NCBI GenBank assembly: GCA_037157565.1
Contig: JAZHRO010000013.1
Coordinates: forward strand, 78,175,501-78,239,500
Reading direction: 5' to 3'
Source of the DNA: Thalassia testudinum
Lineage: Eukaryota; Streptophyta; Magnoliopsida; Alismatales; Hydrocharitaceae
DNA: 64,000 nucleotides
Part shown: positions 43,807 to 55,756 of the stretch, piece by piece
Numbering within the stretch: the first letter of the stretch is position 1
Layout: each line of letters opens with the position of its first letter
Position numbers and translations under genes: made by a program
The notes under the pieces: model-generated
What the model saw: the letters and a program-made list of their open reading frames with translations, nothing else
Databases searched by the model: none
Told to the model about the DNA's origin: nothing

Positions 43807-44700
43807 CTATCTTTTATGCCATTCAGCCGGGTGTAGTGTGCATAAGTGATCAAAGGTGGCTGGCTCAGTGAAATCGAAAGATTCAGATAGAAGATTTGGC
43901 ATATGATCAAAATAAGGCTTTAAACGTTGGCCGTTGACTTGAAATGTTGTATTAGTTTTAGGATCAAACAGATCAACAGCACTGTATGGATAAGTTTTAT
44001 GGACAATAAAGTGGCTGGTCGATTTGGATTTTAATTTTCCAGGGAAAAGACATAATCGAGCATCAAAAAGCCAAACACGTTGAGTAACGTCAAAGTGTTT
44101 TTGAACAATGTATTTATCATGAAATTTCCTTGTTCGATCTTTATAAATCCTGGCATTTTCATAGGAAAAATTACGTAATTCTTCCAATTCAGTTAATTGT
44201 AATTTTCTATGGATACCGACGTCAGATAAATCCATGTTGAGTTGTTTTATTGCCCAAAAAGCCCTATGTTCTAGTTCTACAGGGAGATGGCATGCCTTCC
44301 CAAAAATCATACGGAAGGGAGACATGCCGAGCGGAGTTTTAAAAGTGGCATGGTAGGCCCATAAAGCGTCGTCCAATTTTGTGGACTAATCTTTATGGTC
44401 GGGCCTAACTGTCTTTTGTAAAATATTTTTAATTTCCCGGTTAGAAACTTCTGCCTGGCCATTTGTTTGGGGGTGATAAGGTGTGAAAATTTTATGATTA
44501 ACCCTATATTTAGAAAGAAGGTGACGGAATTGTGAGTGAGTGAAATGTGAACCTCCGTCACTAATAATGGCTTTTGGTATGCCAAATCTTGAGAAAATAT
44601 TTTTCTTATGAAATTCGACAGCCACACGGTGATCACTAGTGCGGGTAGGTATTGTTTCTATCCACTTGGAAACATAGTCGACTGTAACTAGTATATACAA
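43807..44700 (-). pseudogene. int: Q2 integrase, Athila lineage, one nonsense codon
   Basis: The catalytic core is recognisable: VDYVSKW holds the first Asp, IISDGGSHF the second, and [10 protein letters not shown] the Glu, with 35 residues between the second Asp and the Glu (DD35E). The C-terminal part has [34 protein letters not shown] and [15 protein letters not shown], typical of Athila-group Ty3/gypsy integrases. A TAG at 44386-44388 replaces an expected Trp. The zinc-binding N-terminus, RT, RNase H and protease are absent upstream, so this is an integrase fragment fused behind an unrelated ORF. Hairpin 1 (43785-43800) follows its stop, as it follows the N ORF. Confidence 0.85.
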
Positions 44701-45109
44701 ATACTCACCAGAGTCGAAACAGAATAAGTGGAGGATAACAAGGATCCTCCAAAGTAGGAAGGGTTTTAAAAGATATAAACATAATTATTTCAAACCCTTG
44801 AATGGCGAGACTAAACGTACAAGCATCGATCCAAACTCACCATTCTACCCGAGGATGTACTGGCCTGATATTCTCCGTAGAAAGAATGTAAGTGAATAGA
44901 GACCTGAGCCAAGGATCGATTAGGGAGTGGAAGGGTTGTTTGTGGTGTTGGACGGTAATGGTTAAGTCCAAGGAGGGCTTAGTCGGTGTCTAGTCCAACT
45001 CTAACCATGATTTAGATTGTGTATTCTCCCTAACAATTATTGCAGAAAAATTCAAGTCACCCTGCCTATCATTAATGATCGGAGTCATATTTTCACCTTC
45101 CAGTATATG

Positions 45110-46471
45110 TCAATCAATGGTGGACTCCAAATTAAATTTCTTTGATGGCAGGGTTGAAACAATTAAGTCATTATCATTAATCTCATCCCCGAATTCTTTT
45201 GGTTCACTCAAATTTTTATCGGGGTGTATATGTGAGTCATTGGTAAAGAAAGGAGTTGCTTCAGTATCATCAATTATTTCTGACGAAGGATCCGTCTTAA
45301 TGTTTTGGAGTAAAATTATATCACTCAATTCTTTGTTCTTCTCGGGCATAAATCCTCAATTGATGTGTTTTGGCCTTGAGAGTCTCCCCTAGGCTTCTAA
45401 CTGTTGTGTTTGCCCTCCTCTAATATCAACTCCTGGTTTGGTGGAGAATGACTCTCAAAAGAAGGGAGGAATCCGAATTTCACCAGATTCTTTATATCCT
45501 CCAAGGGTAAGTCCTCGAATAACAAATAATCCCCCTGTGATTCACTCCAGATTTTCAGTCCGGGTTCCTCCATTAGGTCATCCTTGTCCTCTGAAATAGA
45601 CTCTTTATATACCTGAGACCAAAATTGATCTAATTCATCCTCCATTCCCTTAGGGTCACCTTCATTGGGTGCATTTAAATCCTCAGGATACTGAATGGTA
45701 GGTGTTGATTCCCTAGGTGGAGGGTCAGGATTAGGCTCACTAAGGATAGAATGGGATTCCACCAGATAATTAATAGGGGAAGTGATATGAACAATACGAC
45801 CTTGACCCGGGTTATCAGGGGTAAGGAAAATACTGTCACTGGGGTCACGGTCAGCAAGAGGTACCATCTTCCCTTTCTTTTGACTCCAATATAGCTTGGG
45901 TGATTAATTACTAGGATCGTTCTCCTCTAGTGGCTGTCTCATGGGAAGCATCTAAGTGATTGCTACATAAAACTAGATCCCTATTGTCATTGGTTTCCTC
46001 AAAATTATTTTCATGATTATGGTCGTATGGGTAGGGATCAGAATTACTAGGAAGAGTGTAGCTAAGTTGTCTAATTTCTTTGTTCAATTGTTGACTATTC
46101 CTCAACATCTCTCCCATAGATTCCATCATTTCCTTTTGTTGTTTTTGCATTTCTATCATAAAAGAGGAGAGGCTAGTACTATCAGATTGGAGAGGATAGT
46201 CAATCTCAGGCTCTGGTTGCCTAGGGGTATCGGTCCAACCTCGATACGGAAAATCATGAAGGGTGGGAGGGTTGGGTGTTTGCATAGTAGTAGGGATTCT
46301 AGGGTTGGAAAATCCTGCTCCTAGGCTCTGCCCAAAAGTGGGAGCTATCGGGTCGGTACTCCCAGGATAGGAATATAAATGATCCCATGAATTGTCAATG
46401 TACCCATCAAAGGATGGATATGCTCGGGGCATGGGATCCTGGTTAAAATGATAGGAGTAAGGATAGTCCAT
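45110..46471 (-). pseudogene. Q2 ORF of unknown function, frameshifted
   Basis: Three successive blocks in different frames: 46471-45911 (MDYPYSYHFNQDPMPRAY..., with a QKQQKEMMESMGEMLRNSQQ helix), 45867-45397 (acidic, DDLMEEPGLKIWSESQGDY) and 45349-45110. Together they look like one acidic, Pro/Ser-rich protein broken by at least two frame changes. I know no family for it. Its Tyr/Pro/Asn-rich beginning and overall character recall the M ORF. It takes the place where gag, protease and RT would be. It is presumably inactive. Confidence 0.5.
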
Positions 46472-47654
46472 TTCTTTCAATTAAATAGGTTAAACCCTCT
46501 TAGGATTTAAAAGAAATCAGAAACTTCCTAGAGAGTTCTACCACTGCCAAAACAAATGCAAATACAGTGGGATCTGTTTTTAGTAGATTCTAGGTCTTAG
46601 CTGTTTAGTTGGTGGCCAAACAAGTTTTGCAAGAATTATGCTCCCTAGGTCAACCTTCGTTGGTGCCTACAACCTACTTGCAAGGGATGGAAGTCTCGAA
46701 TTGAGCCCACGCACGAGGAACCGAAGTAACTTGGTGGATAGGCTTGTTGATTTTCGACTAACTTCCCTTGTGGTGCAAAGAGGAGAGCTAGAAATTTATC
46801 TAGTGACCATATGTGTGAGGCACACAGTGTCTTAGGTGTGCAATCATATGTTCATGTTCTGAGTTTTGAAATCTCGCAAACAAGATCCTTTTGCACACAA
46901 TTTTAAGTCACAGATTTCAAGGTCCAACCTCTTAGCAGTCCCAATTTTTTAAGTGACAACTGAATTAACCTGATTCCAAACACTTTAGTGGTCTTGAATT
47001 TAAGTCCAATGCAAATGCATGACAGGTATTTGATGCTAAAGAAAAGACGTACCTTACTTTAGCTTTCTTCGTGCAAGAACGTATGCGATGTAGTAAAGAT
47101 AAACTAGATGCTGCTCATTCAATCCTAGATGGTTGCCCTATTGATATGTAGCTTCTAGCAGGAAGTTCAATTTTTTTTTTTTAATAATATTAAGAAAACA
47201 AACCTAATCTAACTAACTAACTAACCTATATGCATTTCAAACAATTCTAATAATCCTATAATCTAAATAAAATGGGAACACGCTCCCAAAAATAACCCAG
47301 AACAAGAGCCCAATCAATCCAACAAAATTGGGGAACAAACCTCGCAAACCAACCCTAATGAACAAGGGTGAGAAAACAATGAATAAAAATTTTGCATCTA
47401 AAGTTTGTTCTAACACCTAATTAAATGGAAGGAGGATAGGGAAGTCCTCAATCAAACTCCAGGTTTCTCGATCTCCCAGCTACTCGTCACCTCGCTAGGT
47501 GGAATCAAGGCCCACCAAAGTGCATCTAGTATGGCTCTCCCTGTTCCACGTGATACACCTCACACCCAAATCAAGATAATAGATCAATATATATAGAATC
47601 AATAACAAATCAATGTGAACAGGAAAAGTGTGTGAGTTTATTAGGCCCGTTGCC
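46472..47654 (-). other. Q2 leader, non-coding
   Basis: AT-rich leader between the primer site and the first ORF. The stretch 46860-47145 matches 4086-4360. No gene is seen. Confidence 0.55.
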
Positions 47655-47672
47655 TCCTCGACAATGGTGCCA
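47655..47672 (-). other. Q2 primer-binding site, tRNA-Asp type
   Basis: Minus strand TGGCACCATTGTCGAGGA, several changes from the perfect N1 site, next to the LTR start TGATAGAGAG at 47675. Confidence 0.7.
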
Positions 47673-47674
47673 TT

Positions 47675-48810
47675 TGATAGAGAGAAATTCGCTTGATTAA
47701 ACTAGCAATAGAATGATTTATCATTGTAATTTATGTGGTGGAAAATCTCTCAAACAAAAATTAAAATAGATATCAAATTAAACCACAATAAAGTTGTCGC
47801 ATTAACAGTGAGGTACGAACCAAATAAACTCACAAATGTTTCCACATTAGTTTTGATTTCATAGAAAAATGCTTAGCAAGATTATACTTTAAATGTCTCT
47901 TGTTCCCATCAACACTTTTCGTTAGATGAAATAATAGTGGATGAGAGAGTTAAAGAATATTGCATGCAATTGCCACTTCAAAAATTAATGTAAACACCTT
48001 GTGCTTTTCACCTAATAAATATTCCCTTGCTTCATAAGCATCTTAATCATGAGAGGTAGAGAGAGCTTGCCATAGAATAGAGGGAACGAGGGGGGCTAGA
48101 GATCAAATTCAGCAACATAAATATATAAAAAAAATAAAAGTCCACAGCCTCAATCACCTCCTCACATTTCATTGCATCTAATACCACATCCACTATTGAA
48201 AAATAGGGGAGGGGTGTTGGCGCGGCCGGCTGCATCATGGAGGCAATGGCTGGGGGTGTGGATGCTGGCAGTGGTGGACCGAAGGTGGAGCTTTGCTGTG
48301 GCGATGATGACGCAGGCTGAGATGGTTTGCGGCTGCTAGGCGGCGTGACCTTTAGTCCGCTGGTGTGTGGGTGGCGTGCAGCGGTATAGTCTTTGTCGCT
48401 ACCTCGTGAATGTCAGTGAGGTGCGCTCGAGGGTGGAGGTCCTTTGGAGGTGTTGGCGGTGAGTGGAGCAGCCGAAAGTGGCTGGTGGCACACGGGGATG
48501 ATCGGCGGCTGCTTTGGGTCCTTTTGTGAGTTGCAAGTAGTGAACAAGAAGAAGAAGACGCAGGGGAGTAGGCAGGGTTGATGATGGTGGTGGCTGTGGT
48601 GAACGGTGGGGTGCGGTGAGAACAGGCAAGGGGAGGATAGGTGAGGAAAGCATCAGCTCATGGTGTAAGCAGCTTCCACAGTGTTTGTTGGGTGCACGGT
48701 AGAGGTTTTGCTTCCCCCCTCGAGAGGATGATGATGCCTGGGAGAAGATACTCTTTTTTTAAAAAAAAACATCATGCTGTTGAGAGAAAAGGGGAGGAGG
48801 TTAAGGAGGT
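47675..48810 (-). mobile_element. Q2 5' LTR, truncated by P2
   Basis: Starts TGATAGAGAGAAATTCGC beside the primer site and runs to 48810, where P2 begins. Its AGCT-rich U3 should lie beyond P2, outside the window. Pairing it with 35704-36897 as one element is inference, because the two preserved LTR parts do not overlap. Confidence 0.5.
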
Positions 48811-49880
48811 TGTTGAGCACCGCAAATTTCATGATAAAATCAAATTACATAAAATAAATATATAAGTAATATATCAATAAATGATCCATGAAGTATATAT
48901 ATCGAGTTAAAAACAACAATGTCGAAACTCAAGTTTAATTAATATCCTGGTATAATGCATGCTCGAAATATAGTTCAATTCCCAACTTAAGTGTTCTTAG
49001 GTGTAATAGAAGTCCAATAAATTAGACTCATCACAGCAACTCCAATTTCTTAAAGACCTCCCTACTTCAGCAAGCGACGAAGATAAGAGGAAGGTGGGAC
49101 ATTTAGTCCCACCTCGTACATGCACAACCTGCAAGAAGCATATAAAAGGTTTCCACGTCAAGGCCTTATCGCCTTGACACACGGAGGGGTGAGGTCCGTC
49201 CCTCACATGCCTCACTCCTCACTAACCTTACACGGCTGGTGAGCCTAAACCCAACTCGATAACTTAGTTGTGACCCAATTAGGAATTTCTAAGGAGGCTT
49301 AGGGGTGGTTTTTCCTAAGGATGTGTGCATATGTGCCTCGAAATGCATGCCTATGTGCTCAACACTTAGCTAGAATTTGAGATGCTGACTCTGTGCTCTT
49401 GTGTGTTATGCTACTTGGAGACACTTAAGGCATCTGACCTTAGGGTCTGATGTCTGATCTTTGTAACTTTGAAATATTAAGATCTGTGTTGACATGGAAT
49501 TTGAGAATAAGTAGTTCTAAACACTGTTGGAAAATTTGAGTTGGTTGAGAAATTGATATATTGGGATATGTGCTTGATTATGGGATATAATTGGTGATTC
49601 AAATCATCATTTTAGGGCCTTTAATATTCTTTTTATCACATTATTTCTTGACATACAACTGTTACTATTAATATCATTTTGAGTAGATTTTTATTCATTG
49701 CATATCTATATCATTGTGCTCATTGTTTAAATTGCGATTATTGTGTGAATTTCATATTTACTCCATGCGAATGACCTCGGACTCACTTTTGTTTCCCAAC
49801 TTTATAAATTTAAATGTTATTGCGATTTTTGTCACTATACTATGATGCTATACTTTAACGATGACTTTTTCCTAACAACA
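48811..49880 (+). mobile_element. P2 5' LTR
   Basis: TGTTGAGCACC...AACAACA, about 1070 bp, followed after three bases by the tRNA-Asp-derived segment. It is homologous to the P1 LTR at 751-1716. The left edge is chosen at the first TGTTG; GAGGT before it cannot be checked because the 3' LTR is beyond the window. Confidence 0.7.
49106..49206 (+). promoter_or_regulatory. P2 promoter: USE-like box, TATA box and start-site hairpins
   Basis: GTCCCACCTCG (49106-49116, one mismatch to the plant USE) is followed after 24 bases by TATAAAAGG (49141-49149). Then come GTCAAGGC-CTTATC-GCCTTGAC (49157-49178) where transcription should start, and GTGAGG-TCCGTC-CCTCAC (49189-49206), the counterpart of GTGAGGTCCCTCAC in N1. 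Confidence 0.7.
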
Positions 49881-49883
49881 TTT

Positions 49884-49958
49884 TGGCACTGTTGCTAGGG
49901 ATCGAAACCGGGTTGCCCGCGTGACAGGCAGGAATACTCACCATTATACTACAACGAC
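49884..49958 (-). pseudogene. full-length tRNA-Asp(GTC) copy including CCA, at the primer site
   Basis: All 75 bases, from TGG (complement of CCA) to acaacgac (complement of the tRNA 5' end), line up without gaps with plant tRNA-Asp as I know it. There are about ten differences, nearly all C/T or G/A transitions. The anticodon GTC is at 49925-49923. A normal primer site covers only ~18 bases. CCA is added after transcription in eukaryotes, so the copy derives from mature primer tRNA. No T-run terminator follows, so it is not a working gene. Confidence 0.8.
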
Positions 49959-49962
49959 TAGG

Positions 49963-51187
49963 GAACACACGATGCGGGAACTAATTATCAACTCCCGACT
50001 TACACCAAATCAGGAAACTAAGTTGGTTTCTATTCTCCAGCATCATCGGAGAGCCATCAGATGGACTCTAGATGACCTGACTTGGATAAGCCCCTCTTAT
50101 TGCATACATCATATCTACACTGAAGAGGGCTCACAACCATCTCAAGAGATGCAGAGATGACTCAATCCGAACCTTCAAGAGGCCATGAAGAAAGAGATCA
50201 TCAAGTGGTTAGACGCTGGGATCATCTACTTGATCTCTAGCAACCGCTGGGTGAGCCCCATCCAAGTTGTGCCTAAGAAGGCAAGGCTCACCCTAATTAC
50301 GGCTGATCTGGAGAGACCATCCCAACTCGTATTGCGAATTCATGGTGATTCTGCATAGACTATCAAAAATTGAATGCTGCCATGAAGAAAAATCATTTCC
50401 TGCTTCCGTTCATTGATCAAATTCTTGAGAAACTGGCGGAAATCGATTTTTCTGTTTCCTACATGGGTACTCTGGATATCATCAGGTGGTAATTCATCTC
50501 GAAGATCAAGAAAAGATCACCTTTACCTATCCCTACGGTATGTACGCATTCTGTAGGATGCCATTTGGGCTATGTAATGCATCCTTCACTTTTCAGTGGT
50601 GCATGCTAGCCATATTTTCTGATGTGGTAGGTAAATACCTTGAGGTCTTCATGGACAACTTCTCAGTATTTGGTGAATCTTTTGATGATTGCCTCCTACA
50701 TTTGGTCCAGATCCTTCAAAGATGCATCAAAGTGAACTTAGTTCTCTCCTAGGAAAAGAGCCACTTCATGGTTCCTGAGGGCATCGTTCCTGGACACCTT
50801 ATCTCTAAAAAAGGTATCCAGGTTTACTAGGATAATGTATACTTGATTTCCAAATTACCTGTGCCTTCCTCAGTCAAAGATATCAAATCGTTCTTGGGGC
50901 ACGTTGGATTTTATCGTCGGTTCATATTTGATTTTTCCAAAATTGTGTGCCCTTTGACGAATCTCCTCTTGAAGGACATGCCTTTCAAGATGATGAGTAT
51001 GTGCATTCACGCATTTGAGATCTTACATGACTGAGTCACCCAAGCACCATCCTACAATCTCCTAACTGGTCTCAACCCTTCGAGATCATGTGTGATGCAT
51101 TTGACTACGTAGTAAGAGCAGTGCTGGGTCAGAAAATTGACGGTAAACTAGTGGTCATATATTATGCCAGTAAGACACTGGATGAGG
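49963..51187 (+). pseudogene. pol: P2 pol: Athila-type reverse transcriptase and RNase H start, broken
   Basis: The coding text begins just after the tRNA copy with a linker (LTPNQETKLVSILQHH), with no gag or protease before it. Recognisable RT text includes EAMKKEIIKWLDAGIIY, WVSPIQVVPKK, YPYGMYAFCRMPFGLCNA and FMDNFSVFG. The active-site FMDD has become FMDN (Asn codon 50657-50659). The connection follows (VKDIKSFLGHVGFYRRF), then the RNase H start (ending YYASKTLDE). There are several stops, for example TGA at 50158-50160, and frameshifts. N3 is inserted inside RNase H at 51188. The motif text places it in the Athila lineage. Inactive. Confidence 0.85.
51183..51187. repeat. target-site duplication of N3, left (TGAGG)
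   Basis: Right copy CGAGG at 61289-61293; one mismatch, and the first base lies in a degraded duplicate. Confidence 0.7.
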
Positions 51188-53979
51188 TGTTGTCGGGGCG
51201 AGATCGTGGTTTTAAAAGATGTGCATTGTAGTATAAACGAAATTTCCTTGGAAACAAATAAGAAGTTTTTATTACTCGAAAACCTAAGTATCCGAGGTCG
51301 AACACAGGGAGCAAATGGAATCTATACACTAATCTCAATCAATGTAGTTCGAACACTTAAATCTACTCAAAATCTAATTCATAATATCATGCAAGAGTTT
51401 ATGAATTAAAATGTAGCAAAAATAGAAGAGAAATTGAGAGGAATAGAATAAAAAGGTTGATTCTTTTCTTGGCTCTCTTCTTTCTCCTCTCTTTTCTTCT
51501 TCCTCTTTCTTCTCTTTTAGCTTTGTTTCTCCTACCTTCTTTCTTCTTTCTTTCTTCTTCTACTCTTTGGCTTTCTTCCTTTCTTCCTTGACTTTCTCTT
51601 CTTTGACTTTGGCCTTCTATTTCTTTCTGCCTTCTCTTGCCCTTCTTTCCTTTGTCTTCTTCTTCCTTTCCTCTACCATAGCTGTGCCTCTCTTCTTCAG
51701 CTTCTTCCTTAGCTCTCCTCTGAGGCTACAGTGCCTTTTGCTTCCCTGCTTCCAAGTCCTTCCTTCATTGTGACTGCGCCTTAGCTTCTTCCTTCCTTCT
51801 TCTTCCTTCACTGCGGTTGTGCCTTAGCTCCTCTTCCTTCTTTCTTTTCCCTGCACACAGCGGAGCAAAACCTATCCCCTACCCTCCCCCACGTCACTCT
51901 CTCTCTGTTTCTCTCTTGGGTTTGCTCTCCCAGAGCCAGGTAACCGGATCGGGTTTTGCGTGCCCGGGTCCAGGCACACCAGTGTGGGTGTAGTGTGCGA
52001 GGAGTGCAGGGTATACCGGTCGGGTACCAGGTTTGCGTGGGGGTGCATCATGGACGAGGCGGGGGCGTGGGCGAGGGACCTCACCCCATGTTACTTGAGG
52101 CGCTAAGAATGAAACACAAAAACAATAAAAAGCACTCACCGTACTCTTGAGTTCACGAGGTGGGACTAAAAGTCCCACTCGCTTCTTCGCACACCCGCAG
52201 GTGAGGTGCTTCACCCAATTGGGGCAACTGGGTGCCTCGCGAAGCCTACTCTCTGGCTGGATGCATTTACGCACTCAACGCATGTCACCTGGAGCACAGC
52301 ACCTGGGTGGATGCGGCTTGGAGCGCTGCTTGCAAGCTCCTTCCTTTTGCTTCAATGGAGAAAAGGGGGGTCGACCTAAAACTCACGAATACAGCCTTGC
52401 AGGCTCATTAGAGCACATGGGAAGCTTTACCGTGTCAAGGCGAAGGTGAGGAGGTGGGTGGCTGGTCGTGGGGTAGCCTAGGTGTGCGTGCCTAGGTTGC
52501 TCTGTGGCCATGTTTATGGGTGTGTTCGGTGGGCGTGTGTGGAGGTGTTGGCGGTTGATGAAAGGGCGGATGATGCTCAGTGGGTGATGGCGGACGTGAT
52601 GAGGGGTTTGGCGAGGCATGTGGAGGATGGAGCGGTGGAAGCGCCTTCGCCAGTGGTCGGTCGGAGGTGGGAACGATGGTGGTTGACTGAGGCATCGAGG
52701 GGTTTAAAATGAACAGAAAGAGAAGGGAAATAACAAGGAGAGGGAGAGGAAGAGTTCTAACCTAACTAAGTGGACGAAGGGGGGTAGAGGAGCTGCTGGC
52801 CGTACCTGCTGCCGCCGGAGAAGAAGACATCCAGAGGAGGGAGAACGGCGATGACGAAGGGGCTGGAGCACGCGCGTGGGTACTGTGCGACGTGAAGGAA
52901 AGATACGAAGATGGCTCTACCACTGGTATTGTGGAAGAGCGACAAGAAAGAGGAGGACTCGTCAGAGCTCGCTGGACACCTAGCTGGTGGAGAAGGGAGG
53001 AAATTGGGGTGGTTCTCCAGCCAAGTGAAGCTCAAAAGATGTAGCCGGAGGTGGTGGACCTTTTATAGGCACTAGCAAGGGCTCTTATGCTTGGAAAGCA
53101 AGATTCCAAGAACAAGAGTCCTCGTCGGAGTAAGATTTCAGGGGGATACCCACATCTCTCGTACGTTCGCATGAGAGATTTGATGCAAATTAGATCCTGC
53201 AATCATGCTCAGATGGAAGGGAATTCCTTAGAGAATCTCCCTTCCAAATCTGGGAGATCTCTGAGGAATTAGGGAGTAATCCCCCTCCATTTCTCGCCGT
53301 AGTACGATTCCTCCGCTTTAACGGCGGAGGGACCTGATTGTAAGGGTGGCAAGGAAGTTAAGGGGTCTACGCAAGAGTTTTCAAAAGTTAGGGGCTAGAA
53401 TGTAATTGGGTGGACTATTTTGCAAAGTAGGTCCAAATTTTGGTACAAACCTAATTTGGACCTAAAAAATCCAATGGTGAAGTTGGATTTTAGGTTTGAC
53501 AATGTTTGACTAGACATTTTACATAAAAACCCAAATTAGGTCAAATAATGAGCTAGGACCTTAATCTATGTCAAAATAGGTTCCAAAGGCCAAATTGAAG
53601 GTTCTAAACCCTAAGGTATATTTTTCATGAATTTTGGAGGGTTTATTTGATTTTCATCTTGACCAGAACCTTGTTGAATTAAGCGGGTCTATTTTAGTGT
53701 TATAAGATGTCATTTAATTCCTAGACTGCACATAAACCTATTTCTGACTGAACCAGCCTACTTTTTATCTTATTCAGATCATTTGACCTATGTTTTGCCT
53801 CTGAGAAACCTCGTTTATGTACTACAATGGTAAATTTACAGTTTTACTCTTTATTTCATGTTTTCTTCTCAGAGCAGTTCTTCCTTTAATTAAGCCCTTC
53901 TTTAGGTTATGTAGGAGCTCTTATTCTCTTTCTTAAGTCAAAATGAGCTAGTTAGGGCTCATGATGAGGTTCTCATCAT
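51188..53979 (-). mobile_element. N3 3' LTR (left)
   Basis: TGTTGTCGGGG...TTCTCATCA. Minus-strand USE-like GTCCCACCTCG at 52166-52156; the TATA position 24 bases away has decayed to TTTTTATT. Upstream TATA (ttttata) is near 53062 and a palindrome relic at 53154-53182. The polypurine tract (ccccatgcctagc, minus) follows. Confidence 0.88.
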
Positions 53980-54600
53980 ATCCCCATGCCTAGCTTTTTC
54001 TAAACCCTTAGAAAAATTAAGGTTTTAACTTCTGTTCTAGTCCCTGAGGTTCTTTCATCAGTTAAGATAAGTGCTTTTCATTTTCTTTTGATTAGGTTAG
54101 AATGCCGACAGTAGGCCTAGAGGTACTCAAGTACCAACCAAAATCTGGACCTAACCAGCTTTAGCCTCAGTTCTCTGCAAAGATTTTTAAGGCCCGCAGA
54201 AACTATCCTAGGATTCATTGGACTCCGCAGTCAAAGCACCCGTGCTTGAGACATTTTTTAGCCTTGGTTTAGTTTGTAGTGCATTTTTGTAAGAGAGAGA
54301 CAGAGGATTTATTTGTTTGGAGAGTATTCTCTTTCTTTTCTTTTTATTTTTAGCTTTAGATTGGCTTCTCAACACGGTCTGTATCGGATTCCTCGTCCCC
54401 ATCATCAATCCTCAAAGGTCCCTAGCAATCGATGCTTCTTGATAGCACTGGCCATGGCAACCCCCAGAACCTTGGCTTTCAATATTTCGAGATAATCTCG
54501 CCCATGGCATTCCGTGGCCGAATCCAGACCCTGGCAATCAGCATTTTGTGATAATGCCGTCCATGGTATCTGAACCAACAGAGTTCTTACATGCCCCTGG

Positions 54601-54620
54601 TAGGATATTTAAATATCCTA
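54601..54620. other. perfect 20-bp palindrome (N3 copy)
   Basis: TAGGATATTTAAATATCCTA, identical to 21821-21840 in N1, at the equivalent place of an otherwise diverged non-coding region. Confidence 0.75.
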
Positions 54621-55310
54621 AGAGATAAGCACCGAGGAGATGATATATTGTTACGCATCTTCGAGGGGAATTCCCTACCTCTCTGCGTCGGGAACTCGTC
54701 CAAATCAACTTGTGTTGATCGATCGCTCCTAATTTTGGCGACTTTTTTTTTTTAGAACATTAAACACTTTTGCATGATTTTGATAGTTATGTGCACTGAA
54801 CCAGACTATGTGTGGGTTGGGGTGCTTAGGTTACCGAATCCCGCAAATCGAAGGCCAATTGACGAGGTCGAATACTCCCAAAGCCTTAGACCTAATACTT
54901 AAGCTTCTCATTTTCCCCAACCTCTTGAGGATTATCCAGATCTTAGTGGATACTTGACTTTTAAGGCTAAGAGTCTAGCGCAAAAGGCCTAAGATCAACG
55001 TTCTTGCTAATCTCTTCCTTGCGTCTCATTAGCACTTTTTTTAATTCTCTTTTTCCTTGATGTGGTCTAGAACTTCAGTTAATTCCTTAATCTCTTGCTA
55101 ATGACTATTTCTTTTGCTTTTTCATTTTGTGCTCCGTTTTGTCATTTTGCTCTTTTCCTCATGATTATATGGCTTACAAAATTTTCCTCCCTCCTCCATT
55201 TTTTTGTTCTTTTTCATAATTTTTCAAATTTTTTGTGTTTTTGACATATGTGAATTTTTTTGTGGGAATCCTTCTGACTTTTCTTGGTTTTGTATGTACG
55301 CACTTTATCA

Positions 55311-55345
55311 CCCCCCCATGCCTAAGTTTTGCAATGTCCTCATTG
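55311..55345 (-). other. N3 hairpin 2 and G-run
   Basis: On the minus strand CAATG-AGGA-CATTG (55345-55332), then a G-run ending about 55311. Same order as N1. Confidence 0.6.
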
Positions 55346-55756
55346 TAAACGGAGGGTGTGAAATAGTGTTGGGTTTAGGTACTTAGAACAGGATTAATTG
55401 GGTGGGTGAATGGGTCGTTACATGATTGATGCGGACAATTTCAAGCTCTGGTACGTGTACCAGAGGTGGGATCGACTGTTTAAGGTTGAACTCAAAGTGC
55501 AATAGACATGGAGTACAGACAGATAATCAGACGGATCTCTATTTTTGGAATGACAGGTTGCCTCTCGTTAAGCACTAAATTCAACGCCTTCAGCTGAGCG
55601 AAACATGGGATGGAGAGGGAGTGGTCAGATCAGCAGAATTTTGTAAAACAAGCACCTTGATTAAGAGCTTGGTTGCTCCAACCAGGTGCTTGTTAAGATC
55701 AATAGGATGATGATGCAGCCTAAACCCAATTAGTCTGGTGGGTTGATAGATGTAGA

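Noticed and set aside
35704..48810. Treating the AGCT LTR remnant and the 47675-48810 LTR as a proven pair
   Set aside because: The preserved parts do not overlap, so identity cannot be shown inside the window; reported only as inference.
49884..49958. A working nuclear tRNA-Asp gene
   Set aside because: CCA is encoded, no T-run terminator follows, about ten changes are present, and it is joined exactly to an LTR at the primer-site position.
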